Shown piece by piece: positions 1-8,315 of a DNA stretch of 64,000 nucleotides; positions within the stretch are counted from its first letter, which is position 1; each line of letters begins with the position of its first letter. The position numbers and the translations under genes are program-made. Source of the stretch: an uncultured Flavobacteriaceae bacterium (GTDB taxonomy: Bacteria > Bacteroidota > Bacteroidia > Flavobacteriales > Flavobacteriaceae); the NCBI GenBank assembly GCA_947501845.1, contig CANMXP010000017.1, positions 1 to 64,000 of the forward strand. The letters are read 5' to 3'. The notes beneath the pieces are model-generated. The model saw only the letters and a list, made by a program, of their open reading frames with translations. It was not told the origin of the DNA and did not search any database.

Positions 1-30
1 AAACGGTGTTTTAAAATTAATTAAAAAAAT

Positions 31-54
31 TAGGCGGGTTTTAAAACCCGCCTA
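31..54. terminator. Bidirectional intrinsic terminator
   Basis: Perfect 24-base palindrome (TAGGCGGGTTTT and its complement) flanked by an A-run on the left and ATTTT on the right. It lies just downstream of the minus-strand gene that ends at 103 and would terminate it; the symmetry allows termination from the left as well. Confidence 0.8.
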
Positions 55-102
55 ATTTTCTGTTTACACAGTTTATTACTACCTTAATAAATTAAACTCA
101 CG

Positions 103-522
103 TTAATTATTTTCACGTTTTAAGGTAATTGAGTTTTCAGAATTGAATTCAGTGGGTCTTGTATCTCCAAAATTGATTGCAAACATCATTTCATTTTCAT
201 TTTTAAAACGAGCAATACAAAGTAGTCTTTTTTGTTCTCCACTCTCAAGTTTTGTTAAAACAAAATCTACATGTATGGGATTTGTACTTTCATCGATTTT
301 ATAGGTTATTTTTCCCTTTTTTCCATCCATTACAAACTCTTTTCCACCAACAACTTGTCCTTTTATTTCGAAGGAAGCATAGCCATCCTTATCGAAATTA
401 ATATAGCCTATATCTCCTTTATCTTCACCAGCCCACTTTCCTATAAATTGGTTTGTAATACTATTGTTTGTAGTAAGTGCTAAAAATGGAATTGCTAATA
501 ATAGAATTAAAATTTTTTTCAT
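103..522 (-). CDS. Small secreted lipocalin-like protein
   Basis: 139-residue protein of unknown function. The first ~18 residues (MKKILILLLAIPFLALTT) form a signal peptide without a lipobox cysteine, so export to the periplasm or beyond is expected. The mature part contains a GKWAGEDKGD-type opening and alternating beta strands (for example YINFDKDGYASFEIKG) followed by LTKLESGEQKRLLCIARF. This layout resembles small lipocalin-like or DUF4488-like beta-barrel domains in Bacteroidota, but I cannot assign a family firmly. It is a single-gene unit with its own terminator and is separated from crcB by about 150 bases. Gene reality is well supported by the signal peptide and the terminator; the function is unknown. 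Confidence 0.7.
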   Translation of the reverse strand: MKKILILLLAIPFLALTTNNSITNQFIGKWAGEDKGDIGYINFDKDGYASFEIKGQVVGGKEFVMDGKKGKITYKIDESTNPIHVDFVLTKLESGEQKRLLCIARFKNENEMMFAINFGDTRPTEFNSENSITLKRENN

Positions 523-672
523 CTATTTAAATCTTTATTGTTTTTGTAAGCCAGATATCATTTGCAATAATCATTTTGGTTGGTATCAATTTATTTATAA
601 TGACTCATTTCTCATAATGCTTTGTATCTAAGCGTTAAACGAATTTAGTATATTTTCTAACAGAAAAAAGTT

Positions 673-1038
673 TTATTTCACCAAAAACATTCCCAAAAAC
701 ACTGCCAAAAAACCAACTATAAAACTGGCTATAGTATAAAAAGCAAAACTTGTAAAATCACCCGATTTTAGAAACACATGGTTCTCGTAAGCAAAAGTTG
801 AAAAGGTGGTGAAGCCACCACAAAATCCTGTAGCCAAAAGTAAAGTCTGGTTTTGTGTGAGTGAATCATTTTTTGCGGCCAAGCCAAGAATGATACCAAT
901 AAGTAAACTTCCTAAAATATTGGCTACAAAAGTACCATATGGAATACCTGTTTCTGTACTATTTAAATACTTTCCAATAAGAAATCGTAGTACGCTGCCA
1001 AAGCCACCACCTAAAAAAACCAATAAAAGATGTTTCAT
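673..1038 (-). CDS. crcB: Fluoride channel CrcB/FluC
   Basis: 121 residues, the normal length for the Fluc family, whose members form dual-topology dimers that export fluoride across the inner membrane. Seen in the sequence: GGGFGSVLRF at residues 10-19 (family GGxxGxxxRy), GTFVANILGS at 35-44 with the pore asparagine N40, and GFCGGFTTFSTF at 71-82, which carries the phenylalanines that line the fluoride path. Four hydrophobic helices are apparent. No fluoride riboswitch is recognisable in the short upstream region, and only a single copy is present, as expected for a homodimeric channel. Assignment is confident. Confidence 0.95.
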   Translation of the reverse strand: MKHLLLVFLGGGFGSVLRFLIGKYLNSTETGIPYGTFVANILGSLLIGIILGLAAKNDSLTQNQTLLLATGFCGGFTTFSTFAYENHVFLKSGDFTSFAFYTIASFIVGFLAVFLGMFLVK

Positions 1039-1131
1039 CAGTGCGATTTAATTTGTTTTTTAATGGTTTGATGGTGCATTTGCTTTTATGCTTTTACAGT
1101 AATGAAAATTTAGATACAAATGGGTCATATA

Positions 1132-2151
1132 TTATTTTACAGCAATGTATATTTCTGTAACCCAATCTGCAGGGTTAGGTGTGCTCATAGGGTCTGTTAA
1201 ATATGTTTCTAGCATAGGACCGCTCTCTGTAAATTCTAAACCGTTTTCAAGTATATATTTCATAGACGTCTCCCAAGCTTCTTTTAAATTGTCGTAATCA
1301 CCTTTAAGTGTCGTTTTAACAGCTTTAAAAGGTTCTAACTGTCCAGTTAAAATTTCACTATCTGTACTAACGACCTTAGTTGTTGTTGGGATACAAGACG
1401 AGAACATAACAGCATTATTCTCTTCATCCCATTTATGGTAATATGTAAAAGGGGTTCCTGCCATAGCTATTTTGTTGTTCATAGCATAATTACCAACTTT
1501 AGGAAGCATTTCGGTCATTTTTGCTTCTAATTCGGTTATTTTACAAGACGCCGTATTGTATAAATAATAACCGCCACTATGTTGCGTAATACCATCAACT
1601 TTTACGCTATATTTTTTCATATCAGACATCACAATGCTATCCAATTTTTCGAGACTCCGTTCATAATGAGGCGCTATTTGTTTTTCCATACCACCCATAA
1701 AAGTAGCGAATGCTTTAAAGCCAAAAGGTAAATCTTTTCCAGAAATAGTCCATGTAGCGTCTGTTGAACCGTCTTCATTCGGAGTAAATTTCCATGAAAC
1801 ATCAGATTTTGGAAATTCTGCAAATTGCATTTCTTGGGTAATTGATTTGTTTGCTTCAGTTTCTACATTTTTCATGGTTCCAATACCATCTTTGTCTTCC
1901 CATGAATAAGAGCCATTAACACCTTTGGTTTGTTCGGCAAGTGTAATTTTCATATCAGGATCGGCTTCAACCCAAGAAGACCAAGCTTCCCAATTTTTAA
2001 AATCAATAACATTATTATAAATAACAGCAGCAGGTGCTTTTATTGTTCGAGTTCTGGTAACTTCAAATGAGTTAGGTTGCACAGCAATGTAAATGGCAGT
2101 TCCTATAATAGCGATAAGTAATAAGAACAAAATGTACTTAAAAGTTTTCAT
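1132..2151 (-). CDS. SRPBCC domain + GyrI-like effector-binding domain protein
   Basis: 339 residues. One N-terminal hydrophobic helix (about residues 6-25) acts as membrane anchor or uncleaved signal. Residues ~30-175 look like an SRPBCC/polyketide-cyclase ligand-binding domain: the opening IKAPAAVIYNNVIDFKNWEAWSSW is typical. Residues ~180-339 resemble the GyrI-like (AraC effector-binding) domain, with a KVGNYAM and W..Y.LENGLE pattern. The fusion of the two small-molecule-binding folds behind one membrane helix is known in Bacteroidota, but no substrate is known. A TATATTTG box on this strand lies 25 bases upstream of the ATG, which supports the start. It is transcribed as a single gene. 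Confidence 0.8.
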   Translation of the reverse strand: MKTFKYILFLLLIAIIGTAIYIAVQPNSFEVTRTRTIKAPAAVIYNNVIDFKNWEAWSSWVEADPDMKITLAEQTKGVNGSYSWEDKDGIGTMKNVETEANKSITQEMQFAEFPKSDVSWKFTPNEDGSTDATWTISGKDLPFGFKAFATFMGGMEKQIAPHYERSLEKLDSIVMSDMKKYSVKVDGITQHSGGYYLYNTASCKITELEAKMTEMLPKVGNYAMNNKIAMAGTPFTYYHKWDEENNAVMFSSCIPTTTKVVSTDSEILTGQLEPFKAVKTTLKGDYDNLKEAWETSMKYILENGLEFTESGPMLETYLTDPMSTPNPADWVTEIYIAVK

Positions 2152-2176
2152 TATTTTTTTGATTAATTAGACAAAT

Positions 2177-2184
2177 CAAATATA
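2177..2184 (-). promoter_or_regulatory. Putative -7 element for the SRPBCC-GyrI gene
   Basis: On the minus strand this reads TATATTTG, an exact match to the Bacteroidota -7 consensus TAnnTTTG, placed 25 bases before the ATG at 2151. A GTTT-like -33 stretch lies upstream. Assigned from consensus only. Confidence 0.5.
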
Positions 2185-2214
2185 ATCATTTTTAAACCTC
2201 GTTTAATAAATTAT

Positions 2215-2222
2215 TATATTTG
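2215..2222 (+). promoter_or_regulatory. Putative -7 element for the M49 peptidase gene
   Basis: TATATTTG matches TAnnTTTG, with GTTT 10-15 bases upstream. It is divergent from the preceding minus-strand promoter, and the two lie within 46 bases. It would give a long leader of about 210 bases before the chosen ATG at 2439, so another promoter may exist closer in. Confidence 0.35.
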
Positions 2223-2438
2223 TTGCGTAAAAAATAGATTTTTTTCAATCAAGAAATCATTTTTTGTGATAATCAATAATTTAAAAGCTGATATCGATCA
2301 TTTTTTTAAACAATAATTAAAAATATTTTTATAAAATAAAACCAATATGATCAAAATTATCGTTAAGCACGTAGGTGCATGATTATTTTGATTATTAAAG
2401 GTTACATGCGACAATTAAAACCCAATAAATATAAACTC

Positions 2439-4478
2439 ATGACATTAAAATCCATACTAAATTTAGTACTCATTGTTACTTTATTCTTATCATGTGGTAA
2501 GGATAAATCTAAAGAAAACACAGAAAATAAAGAGGTAAAAGAATCTATCGCTTTTAATTATAATGTAGAGCAGTTTGCAGATATAAAGATACTCCGTTAC
2601 CAAATCCCTGGATGGGAAAATCTGACTTTAAAAGAAAAAACTTTGGTATATTATCTTACTCAAGCTGGTTTAGCTGGTAGAGACATTATGTGGGATCAAA
2701 ACTATAGATATAACCTTACTATAAGAAAAGCACTTGAGAATATCTACACAAATTATAAGGGAGATAAAACTTCTACAGATTGGGGGGCTTTTGATACTTA
2801 TTTAAAACGTGTTTGGTTTAGTAATGGGATTCATCATCATTATTCGAACGATAAATTAAAACCTGGTTTTTCTTCAGATTATTTAAAGCAATTATTGGCA
2901 GATACAAATACGACTTTGGAAGGTGCTGCTTTCGATGTTATTTTTAATGATACGGATGTTAAAAAAGTAAATCAAGCAAAAGGTGTTGATAATGTAGGAC
3001 TTTCTGCGGTTAATTTTTATGGCCCCAATGTAACTAATAACGATGTGCAAAATTTTTATGGGTCTAAGCAATCTCCTAATCCTGAAAAGCCATTGTCTTT
3101 TGGATTGAACTCCCAATTGGTAAAAGAAAATGGGATACTAAAAGAACGTGTTTATAAATCTGGCGGTTTATACGGTTCGGCCATAGATGAAATTATTAAA
3201 TGGTTAGAATTAGCCAAAGGCGTAGCCGAAAATGGCGATCAAGGTCATGCACTTGGATTGTTAATTGATTATTATAAAACAGGTAACCTACAAACCTGGG
3301 ACGATTATAACGTAGCTTGGACAGCTGCCACAAAAGGTAATATTGATTATATAAATAGCTTTATAGAAGTTTATAACGACCCATTAGGGTACAGAGGTTC
3401 GTATGAAAGTATTGTACAGATTAACGATTTTGATATGTCTCAAAAAATGAAGGTGCTTTCGGATCATGCCCAGTGGTTCGAAGATCATTCTCCGTTAATG
3501 GAAGCTCATAAAAAAGATAGTGTTGTTGGTGTAACTTATAAAGTCATAACGGTGGCAGGGGAAGCTGGAGATGCTTCGCCAAGCACGCCAATAGGTGTTA
3601 ATTTACCTAATGCCAATTGGATAAGAAAAGAAGTAGGAAGTAAATCTGTTTCACTTGGAAATATTATAAACGCATATAACAATGCGGGCGGATCGCAGCG
3701 TTTAAAGGAGTTTGTTCATGATGAAGAAGAGTTAAAATTAGTAGAGAAATATGGACAATTAGCCGATAAATTACATACGGCATTACATGAGGTAATAGGG
3801 CATGCCTCTGGACAATTAAACCTAGGTGTGGGAGAGACTAAAGAAACATTAAAAAATTATGCTTCGACTTTGGAAGAAGGACGGGCAGATTTAGTTGGAC
3901 TATATTATTTATATGACGCTAAATTGCAGGAACTAGGTTTAGTTGATGATTGGAAAAGTGTTGGAAAAACAGCTTATGATGATTATATAAGAAATGGACT
4001 TGTGATGCAGTTGATCCGTTTAAATTTAGGAGATGATGTTGAAGAAGCTCATATGCGAAATAGGCAATGGGTAAGTGCTTGGGTATTTGAAAAGGGTAAA
4101 ACTGATAATGTTATTGAAAAAGTAGTACGTGACGGAAAAACATATTTCAATATTAACGATTATGAAAAATTACGCGAGCTTTTTGGACAGCTATTACGTG
4201 AAACGCAACGTATAAAATCTGAAGGCGATTATAACGCTGTAGAGGCTTTAGTGGAGACTTATGGCGTAAAAGTAGATCAAGTTATTCATGCAGAAGTTTT
4301 AAAACGTAATGAACAATTTTTATCAGCACCATACAGTGGCTTTGTAAATCCAGTATTAGTAGCAGAGAAAAATGAAGCAGGAGAAATAATTGAGGTAAAA
4401 GCAACACAACCAGAAACCTTTGCTGGCCAGATGTTAGATTACAGTAAAAACTATAATTTCTTACCAGAGGTTAACTAG
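2439..4478 (+). CDS. M49 family metallopeptidase (dipeptidyl-peptidase III type) lipoprotein
   Basis: 679 residues from the chosen ATG. That start begins a lipoprotein signal peptide (MTLKSILNLVLIVTLFLSC) with the lipidated Cys in LFLSC; an upstream in-frame ATG at 2379 would bury it, so I reject that start. The zinc site is HEVIGH at residues 450-455 (the M49 HExxGH motif with six rather than five residues), and EEGRAD at 479-484 supplies the third ligand. M49 enzymes remove N-terminal dipeptides from oligopeptides. The lipid anchor suggests action at the cell envelope on imported or degraded peptides. Homologues in Bacteroidota are sometimes mislabelled dihydrofolate reductase; nothing here resembles that fold. 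It is a monocistronic gene followed by a strong hairpin terminator. Confidence 0.9.
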   Translation: MTLKSILNLVLIVTLFLSCGKDKSKENTENKEVKESIAFNYNVEQFADIKILRYQIPGWENLTLKEKTLVYYLTQAGLAGRDIMWDQNYRYNLTIRKALENIYTNYKGDKTSTDWGAFDTYLKRVWFSNGIHHHYSNDKLKPGFSSDYLKQLLADTNTTLEGAAFDVIFNDTDVKKVNQAKGVDNVGLSAVNFYGPNVTNNDVQNFYGSKQSPNPEKPLSFGLNSQLVKENGILKERVYKSGGLYGSAIDEIIKWLELAKGVAENGDQGHALGLLIDYYKTGNLQTWDDYNVAWTAATKGNIDYINSFIEVYNDPLGYRGSYESIVQINDFDMSQKMKVLSDHAQWFEDHSPLMEAHKKDSVVGVTYKVITVAGEAGDASPSTPIGVNLPNANWIRKEVGSKSVSLGNIINAYNNAGGSQRLKEFVHDEEELKLVEKYGQLADKLHTALHEVIGHASGQLNLGVGETKETLKNYASTLEEGRADLVGLYYLYDAKLQELGLVDDWKSVGKTAYDDYIRNGLVMQLIRLNLGDDVEEAHMRNRQWVSAWVFEKGKTDNVIEKVVRDGKTYFNINDYEKLRELFGQLLRETQRIKSEGDYNAVEALVETYGVKVDQVIHAEVLKRNEQFLSAPYSGFVNPVLVAEKNEAGEIIEVKATQPETFAGQMLDYSKNYNFLPEVN

Positions 4479-4502
4479 ATTGTTTAAAATATTACAAACA
4501 AA

Positions 4503-4538
4503 AAAAGAACAGACTCTTAATCAAGGGTCTGTTCTTTT
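4503..4538 (+). terminator. Intrinsic terminator of the M49 peptidase gene
   Basis: Stem AAAAGAACAGACTCTT pairs with AAGGGTCTGTTCTTTT (a G-U pair in the middle, four-base loop) and is followed by ATTAACAC. It lies 25 bases behind the stop codon. Confidence 0.8.
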
Positions 4539-4836
4539 ATTAACACTAAAAGTCAAAAGAATTAAATTAACAACTATAAGGATGCTAATTATAATTAGTA
4601 TTTTCATTTTGTTTAAATTTATTTAGTTATCTACTAGATGCAAAAAATTAAAAATGGTTGCGTAAAATATTACAACTATTTATATAACAGTTTAAATCTT
4701 CTTTTCCCTACCTCTTTGCTCCCGTTTATATAACAACTAATGTGCCATATTGGGTGGTTAAATGATATAATACATGAATTTTTAATATGTACTACGTAAT
4801 TTAAATAGTCGTTTATTACTATTATTAATAATCGTA
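4539..4836. other. Non-coding stretch, nothing recognised
   Basis: About 300 AT-rich bases between the terminator of the M49 gene and the 3' end of the solo LuxR-type gene. I see a short palindrome CTAATTATAATTAG near 4584 and a stretch ATATTGGGTGG near 4748 that loosely resembles part of the element shared by the downstream regulatory locus. No open frame with coding character is present. Confidence 0.5.
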
Positions 4837-5223
4837 TTAAGAACTAGAGATTCTTAAATTATTTAAAATGGCATATTGAATAAGTTTTCCCTTTCTAATG
4901 AGGCCTAATTTTTTTCTAATGTTTTTTCGGTGCGTTTCAATTGTTGAACTTTTCAAGTTTAATAGTAGTGCTATATCTTTTGTACTTTTTCCATACCCTA
5001 TTTGTTGTAGAATTTGTAACTCTCTTTTGGTTAACCGCGTTGTTGTGTTTTGAATATTATAATCTTGGGTAGTAAAAAGAAATATTATGGAATTTATAAG
5101 TTCCTTGTGTTTGGTTATAGATTTTGTGGCTTCTAAAAGTGTGAGTATGTCGCCTTTTGAAAGTAGGTTACTTTTTTTATTTATCTCATTTATGGTTATT
5201 AAAATTTCTTGAATGGCTGTCAT
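4837..5223 (-). CDS. Solo LuxR-type helix-turn-helix regulator
   Basis: 128 residues. Residues ~64-120 are a GerE/LuxR DNA-binding domain: LTKRELQILQQIGYGKSTKD followed by IALLLNLKSSTIETHRKNIR, with the recognition helix STIETHRKN. The N-terminal ~60 residues are helical and contain no receiver domain (no phosphoacceptor Asp motif), so it is not a classical response regulator. The HTH is a near relative of the one in the neighbouring response regulator, which has VHTVDTHRKN at the same place. The 32-base element at 5399-5430 in front of this gene recurs before the neighbouring five-gene operon, so the two units are probably co-regulated. Its target genes are unknown. Confidence 0.8.
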   Translation of the reverse strand: MTAIQEILITINEINKKSNLLSKGDILTLLEATKSITKHKELINSIIFLFTTQDYNIQNTTTRLTKRELQILQQIGYGKSTKDIALLLNLKSSTIETHRKNIRKKLGLIRKGKLIQYAILNNLRISSS

Positions 5224-5398
5224 GGCAAATTTTGGGGATTTTATGATTATACTTTTAATTCATAAACCAATATTTAACTTGTTTATGAAAATGGGGGTGA
5301 TTTATTTAGGTATTTTGCTATATAGGGTATGCTATAAATATTATTTTTTTCATGATTTGAGACATTGATTCATAGAATTTAAACCTATAAATTATACC

Positions 5399-5430
5399 AT
5401 CACAAAAACATCCCCAATAAGAGGTATATC
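5399..5430 (-). promoter_or_regulatory. Shared 32-base regulatory element, copy B
   Basis: Read on the minus strand it begins GATATACCTCTTATTGGG and continues GATGTTTTTG. 26 of 32 positions are identical to the element at 9781-9812. It overlaps the last base of the response regulator gene and lies about 175 bases before the solo LuxR-type gene. Likely a binding site for one of the two LuxR-family regulators encoded here; that function is inferred. Confidence 0.55.
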
Positions 5431-6053
5431 TAAAACTTATATTTCTTTTCTAAGGCGTAGCGTAGTAATTCACCTTTTCCTTGAAGGCCTAAAATACGAA
5501 CCATATTTTTACGGTGGGTGTCAACGGTATGAACACCAATAAAGAGTAAATCGGCAATTTCGCGAGAAGTTTTTCCTTGAGCAATAAGCTCAAGAATTTC
5601 TATTTGTCTTTTTGTTAAAACGCCTTTTGTTTTAATATCCGATTTTGAACTTAAAACATTTGTATTAATATTAGCATCTAAATAGGTGCCGCCTTTTGAG
5701 ACGGTTAAAATGGCGTTATACACCTCTTTTAAAGATGAGTTTTTTAAGATATATCCAGAAGCCCCTGCTTGCATCATTTGCTGAATAGCTTCAATTTGTT
5801 CAAACATGGTAAAAGCGAGTACATTTATATCAGGATACTTTTTTTTAATTTGTTTTGTGGCTGCAATACCATCCATTTTTGGCATTCTAATATCTGTTAA
5901 TACCACATTTGGTTGCTTGCGTTCAACGATTTCCAGTAAAGTAGTGCCATCGTTTGCTGTCCCTACAATACTTATACCGTCTTCATATTCTAAGAGTAAT
6001 TTAATACCGTCTATTAATGACTGGTGGTCTTCTGCTATAGCGAGTCTTATCAT
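5430..6053 (-). CDS. NarL/LuxR-family response regulator
   Basis: 207 residues. The receiver domain (1-120) has acidic residues E8-D9, phosphoacceptor D54 in VVLTDIRMPKMDG and the conserved Lys in GYILKNSSLKE. The C-terminal GerE/LuxR HTH (about 143-205) has LTKRQIEILELIAQGKTSRE and the recognition helix HTVDTHRKNM. Its ATG overlaps the TGA of the upstream histidine kinase (ATGA), a sign of translational coupling, so the two form a cognate pair. It is the last gene of the five-gene operon. Target sites may be the 32-base elements at 9781-9812 and 5399-5430, which would make the operon autoregulated. Confidence 0.93.
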   Translation of the reverse strand: MIRLAIAEDHQSLIDGIKLLLEYEDGISIVGTANDGTTLLEIVERKQPNVVLTDIRMPKMDGIAATKQIKKKYPDINVLAFTMFEQIEAIQQMMQAGASGYILKNSSLKEVYNAILTVSKGGTYLDANINTNVLSSKSDIKTKGVLTKRQIEILELIAQGKTSREIADLLFIGVHTVDTHRKNMVRILGLQGKGELLRYALEKKYKF

Positions 6054-7828
6054 ATGGGGATATCTATTATTATAGTGGTGCCTTTGTCAATTTCAGATTC
6101 TATGGTCATGGTCCCATTTAAGTGCTCAATACGTTTGTCTATACTGCTTATCCCCATACCTTTATTTCTAGTGGTTACTTGGCTTTGGTTAAATCCTTTA
6201 CCATTGTCTTCGACCATAATATTTAAGCTTTCATCATGATTGGTTAAATGTATGGTAGACTCAGTTGCTTCAGCATGTTTAATAATATTGGTAACCAGTT
6301 CCTGAACAATTCTAAAGATAGTTAATTCCAAACTGTTCTCTAAACGGTTTTCCAAACCATGATCAACAACCTCTATTTTGATTTTGTTTGATGTAGATAC
6401 CTTATCTGCTATGTTTTGGATCGCTTTAAGTAACCCTTGTTTAGCAATCACACCAGAGTTTTTGGCGTGGGCTATAGAACGTATTTTTTGATAAGCTTCA
6501 TCTATTAGATGCGTTGTTTTATCAAATAATTCTGGTGTTTGCTTGTCTTTAAGAACATTAAAATGAAGTTTGACCGTTGCCATCAACCCGCCTAAATCAT
6601 CATGCAGGTCGTTGGCAATACGCTGGCGTTCTTTTTCCTGACCTTTAATCATAGCATCAATACTTAAAAGTTCTTGTTCTTTTAAAACAGCGGCCAGTTT
6701 TTGGGTTTCCAAGGCTTTTTCTTGTTCGGCTAGTTTTTGTTTTCGTTTGGTGTTTTTATGAATGAGAAAAGCCGTAATACCTCCAAAGAAAATAAAGGCA
6801 AATGCCCCCATTAATAAATTGAAGTTTTGTTTTCGTTTTCCTTCTATTTCTAGGTTGTTTGCACGTAGTTTTTCGTTGTTGTATTGTTCCTTTATTTTTG
6901 ATATTTCGATATTTTGAAATGCATCATTTATATTGCCTTTTAAGCTGTCTAGTTTTTTTAAATATAGGGTTGAATGGATATAATTTTTATTTAATTCGTA
7001 GGCATTCGCTAAATTTTCATAGAGAATGATTTTACTCTTTTTGATATGTTTTTCAATAGGAATAGAATCTGCTTTAAGATATAAATTAATAGCTTCAGAG
7101 TAGTTTTTTAGTAACTTATATTGTTCTGCTTGATTATTATAGTTATTAAATAAGGCATTTTTGTCTCCAAATTTTTTATAAATAAAAACAACTTTTTTTG
7201 TATAATACATTGCAGAATCTAAATTATTTAGTGTTGTTTGATGTACTGTGCCAATATTTTCCAGAGCATATGCAATATTTAAAGAATCATCGCTTTGTTT
7301 AGAAATTGTAATAACTTTTTTAAAGTATTTGATTGATTCCGCTCCATTATTTTTATTTAATAAGTCTACAGCAATTCGATGATAAATTTTTCTTAATGCT
7401 GCTGTATCATTTTTTTTAATGGCTATATCATATTCTTCATCAATAAGTTCTTGTATTTTGTTGTATTTGTCTTTTAGTTTGTTTTGATGAGCTAATATAG
7501 ATATTGCTAAGAAGTTAGCATCTGAGGCATCTTTTATGGAATCGATTTCTTTAAAGAGTTTCTTTGATTTTAAGATAGCATTATAGGCTAAATGATGATT
7601 GTCAAGATAAGATTGACAATCTGAAAAAAAATACAACCAAGTAGCTTTTTGATATAAAGTAATTTTAGTAGTATCAATTTCAAGTAGTTTTTTTTCAACA
7701 AGTTGATAGTTTTTTATTTTATAAGCTTCAAGAACATTATCAAAATTAGAAGTTTGAGAATACGAAATATCAGCAAGTAGTAAACTTGCTGATATTAAGA
7801 ATATATATGATAAAAGGCTTTTTTTCAA
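6050..7828 (-). CDS. TPR-containing sensor histidine kinase (HisKA_3 family)
   Basis: 592 residues. An N-terminal signal peptide (MKKSLLSYIFLISASLLLAD) is followed by a helical repeat region at ~30-320 with TPR-like pairs such as AESIKYFKKVITISKQSDD and EAINLYLKAD. A single transmembrane helix lies at ~334-356 (LLMGAFAFIFFGGITAFLIH), then a coiled-coil linker. The dimerisation/phosphoacceptor helix reads ERQRIANDLHDDLGGLMATV with H409, and the HATPase_c domain shows ELVTNIIKHAEAT and VEDNGKGFN. The sensor part is therefore outside the inner membrane. The start codon is TTG; I keep it because it is the only start that includes the signal peptide. It sits 3 bases behind the preceding gene and overlaps the regulator by 4 bases. 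Confidence 0.92.
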   Translation of the reverse strand: MKKSLLSYIFLISASLLLADISYSQTSNFDNVLEAYKIKNYQLVEKKLLEIDTTKITLYQKATWLYFFSDCQSYLDNHHLAYNAILKSKKLFKEIDSIKDASDANFLAISILAHQNKLKDKYNKIQELIDEEYDIAIKKNDTAALRKIYHRIAVDLLNKNNGAESIKYFKKVITISKQSDDSLNIAYALENIGTVHQTTLNNLDSAMYYTKKVVFIYKKFGDKNALFNNYNNQAEQYKLLKNYSEAINLYLKADSIPIEKHIKKSKIILYENLANAYELNKNYIHSTLYLKKLDSLKGNINDAFQNIEISKIKEQYNNEKLRANNLEIEGKRKQNFNLLMGAFAFIFFGGITAFLIHKNTKRKQKLAEQEKALETQKLAAVLKEQELLSIDAMIKGQEKERQRIANDLHDDLGGLMATVKLHFNVLKDKQTPELFDKTTHLIDEAYQKIRSIAHAKNSGVIAKQGLLKAIQNIADKVSTSNKIKIEVVDHGLENRLENSLELTIFRIVQELVTNIIKHAEATESTIHLTNHDESLNIMVEDNGKGFNQSQVTTRNKGMGISSIDKRIEHLNGTMTIESEIDKGTTIIIDIPI

Positions 7829-7831
7829 ATT

Positions 7832-8290
7832 TTATTGCCCACCTCCTTGTATTATATTGCCTTGTTTTATTTCAGGGACACCTCCTGCATCGTCAAAAGG
7901 GTGGCATGTCCATTGAGAGTCATATTCTTCATCTTTTAAGTATCTAATATAAGCAAATATCAAATCCTGTCCCTTTTTAATTTCTAAATTATCAATGTCT
8001 AGCTCATATTTTTTTTGGGAAGGAGGAGGGGGAGTTGTCAAATACAATGAATGTAAACTTAATCTATATCCAGGCATATCAGGTGATGGTGGACATATTT
8101 CTGCTTTATATAAATTTCTTATTGTGCTAGACGCATGTATTGTAAACCTAGCTTTTTGAATTTTATTTTCGTCCCATTTAATAAATTGAACAGTTATTAA
8201 TTCAGATAAAGTATGATAAACAATATACTCCTTTTCTGTGTTTCTTGGAATTAATTTTTCTTTTGGTTCTTTGTAGTGATTGTAACGCAT
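7832..8290 (-). CDS. Unknown protein in the protease/two-component operon
   Basis: 152 residues with no signal peptide or membrane helix, and no family I recognise. The body looks like an all-beta domain (YIVYHTLSELITVQFIKWDE, then KARFTIHASSTIRNLYKAEI) with a short proline run TTPPPPSQKKYELDID in the middle and a Gly-rich end (IIQGGGQ). Residues QDLIFAYIRYLKDEEYDSQW could form a last strand-helix unit. It lies 25 bases behind the peptidase gene and 3 bases before the kinase gene, so it is surely co-transcribed with both. It could be a ligand, a substrate or an inhibitor of the peptidase; nothing in the sequence decides this. Confidence 0.65.
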   Translation of the reverse strand: MRYNHYKEPKEKLIPRNTEKEYIVYHTLSELITVQFIKWDENKIQKARFTIHASSTIRNLYKAEICPPSPDMPGYRLSLHSLYLTTPPPPSQKKYELDIDNLEIKKGQDLIFAYIRYLKDEEYDSQWTCHPFDDAGGVPEIKQGNIIQGGGQ

Positions 8291-8315
8291 ATCTAATAAT
8301 GTTTAAATTTATGAT

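Noticed and set aside
523-672. Fluoride riboswitch near crcB
   Set aside because: crcB is read on the minus strand, so this interval is downstream of it; the true upstream region (1039-1131) is short and has no recognisable fluoride aptamer.
2152-2378. Riboswitch in the long leader before the M49 peptidase gene
   Set aside because: No conserved riboswitch core or convincing stem array could be seen; only promoter-like boxes.
2439-4478. Dihydrofolate reductase, a label sometimes attached to homologues of this protein
   Set aside because: The sequence shows HExxGH and EExRAD metallopeptidase motifs and a lipoprotein signal, and no DHFR motif.
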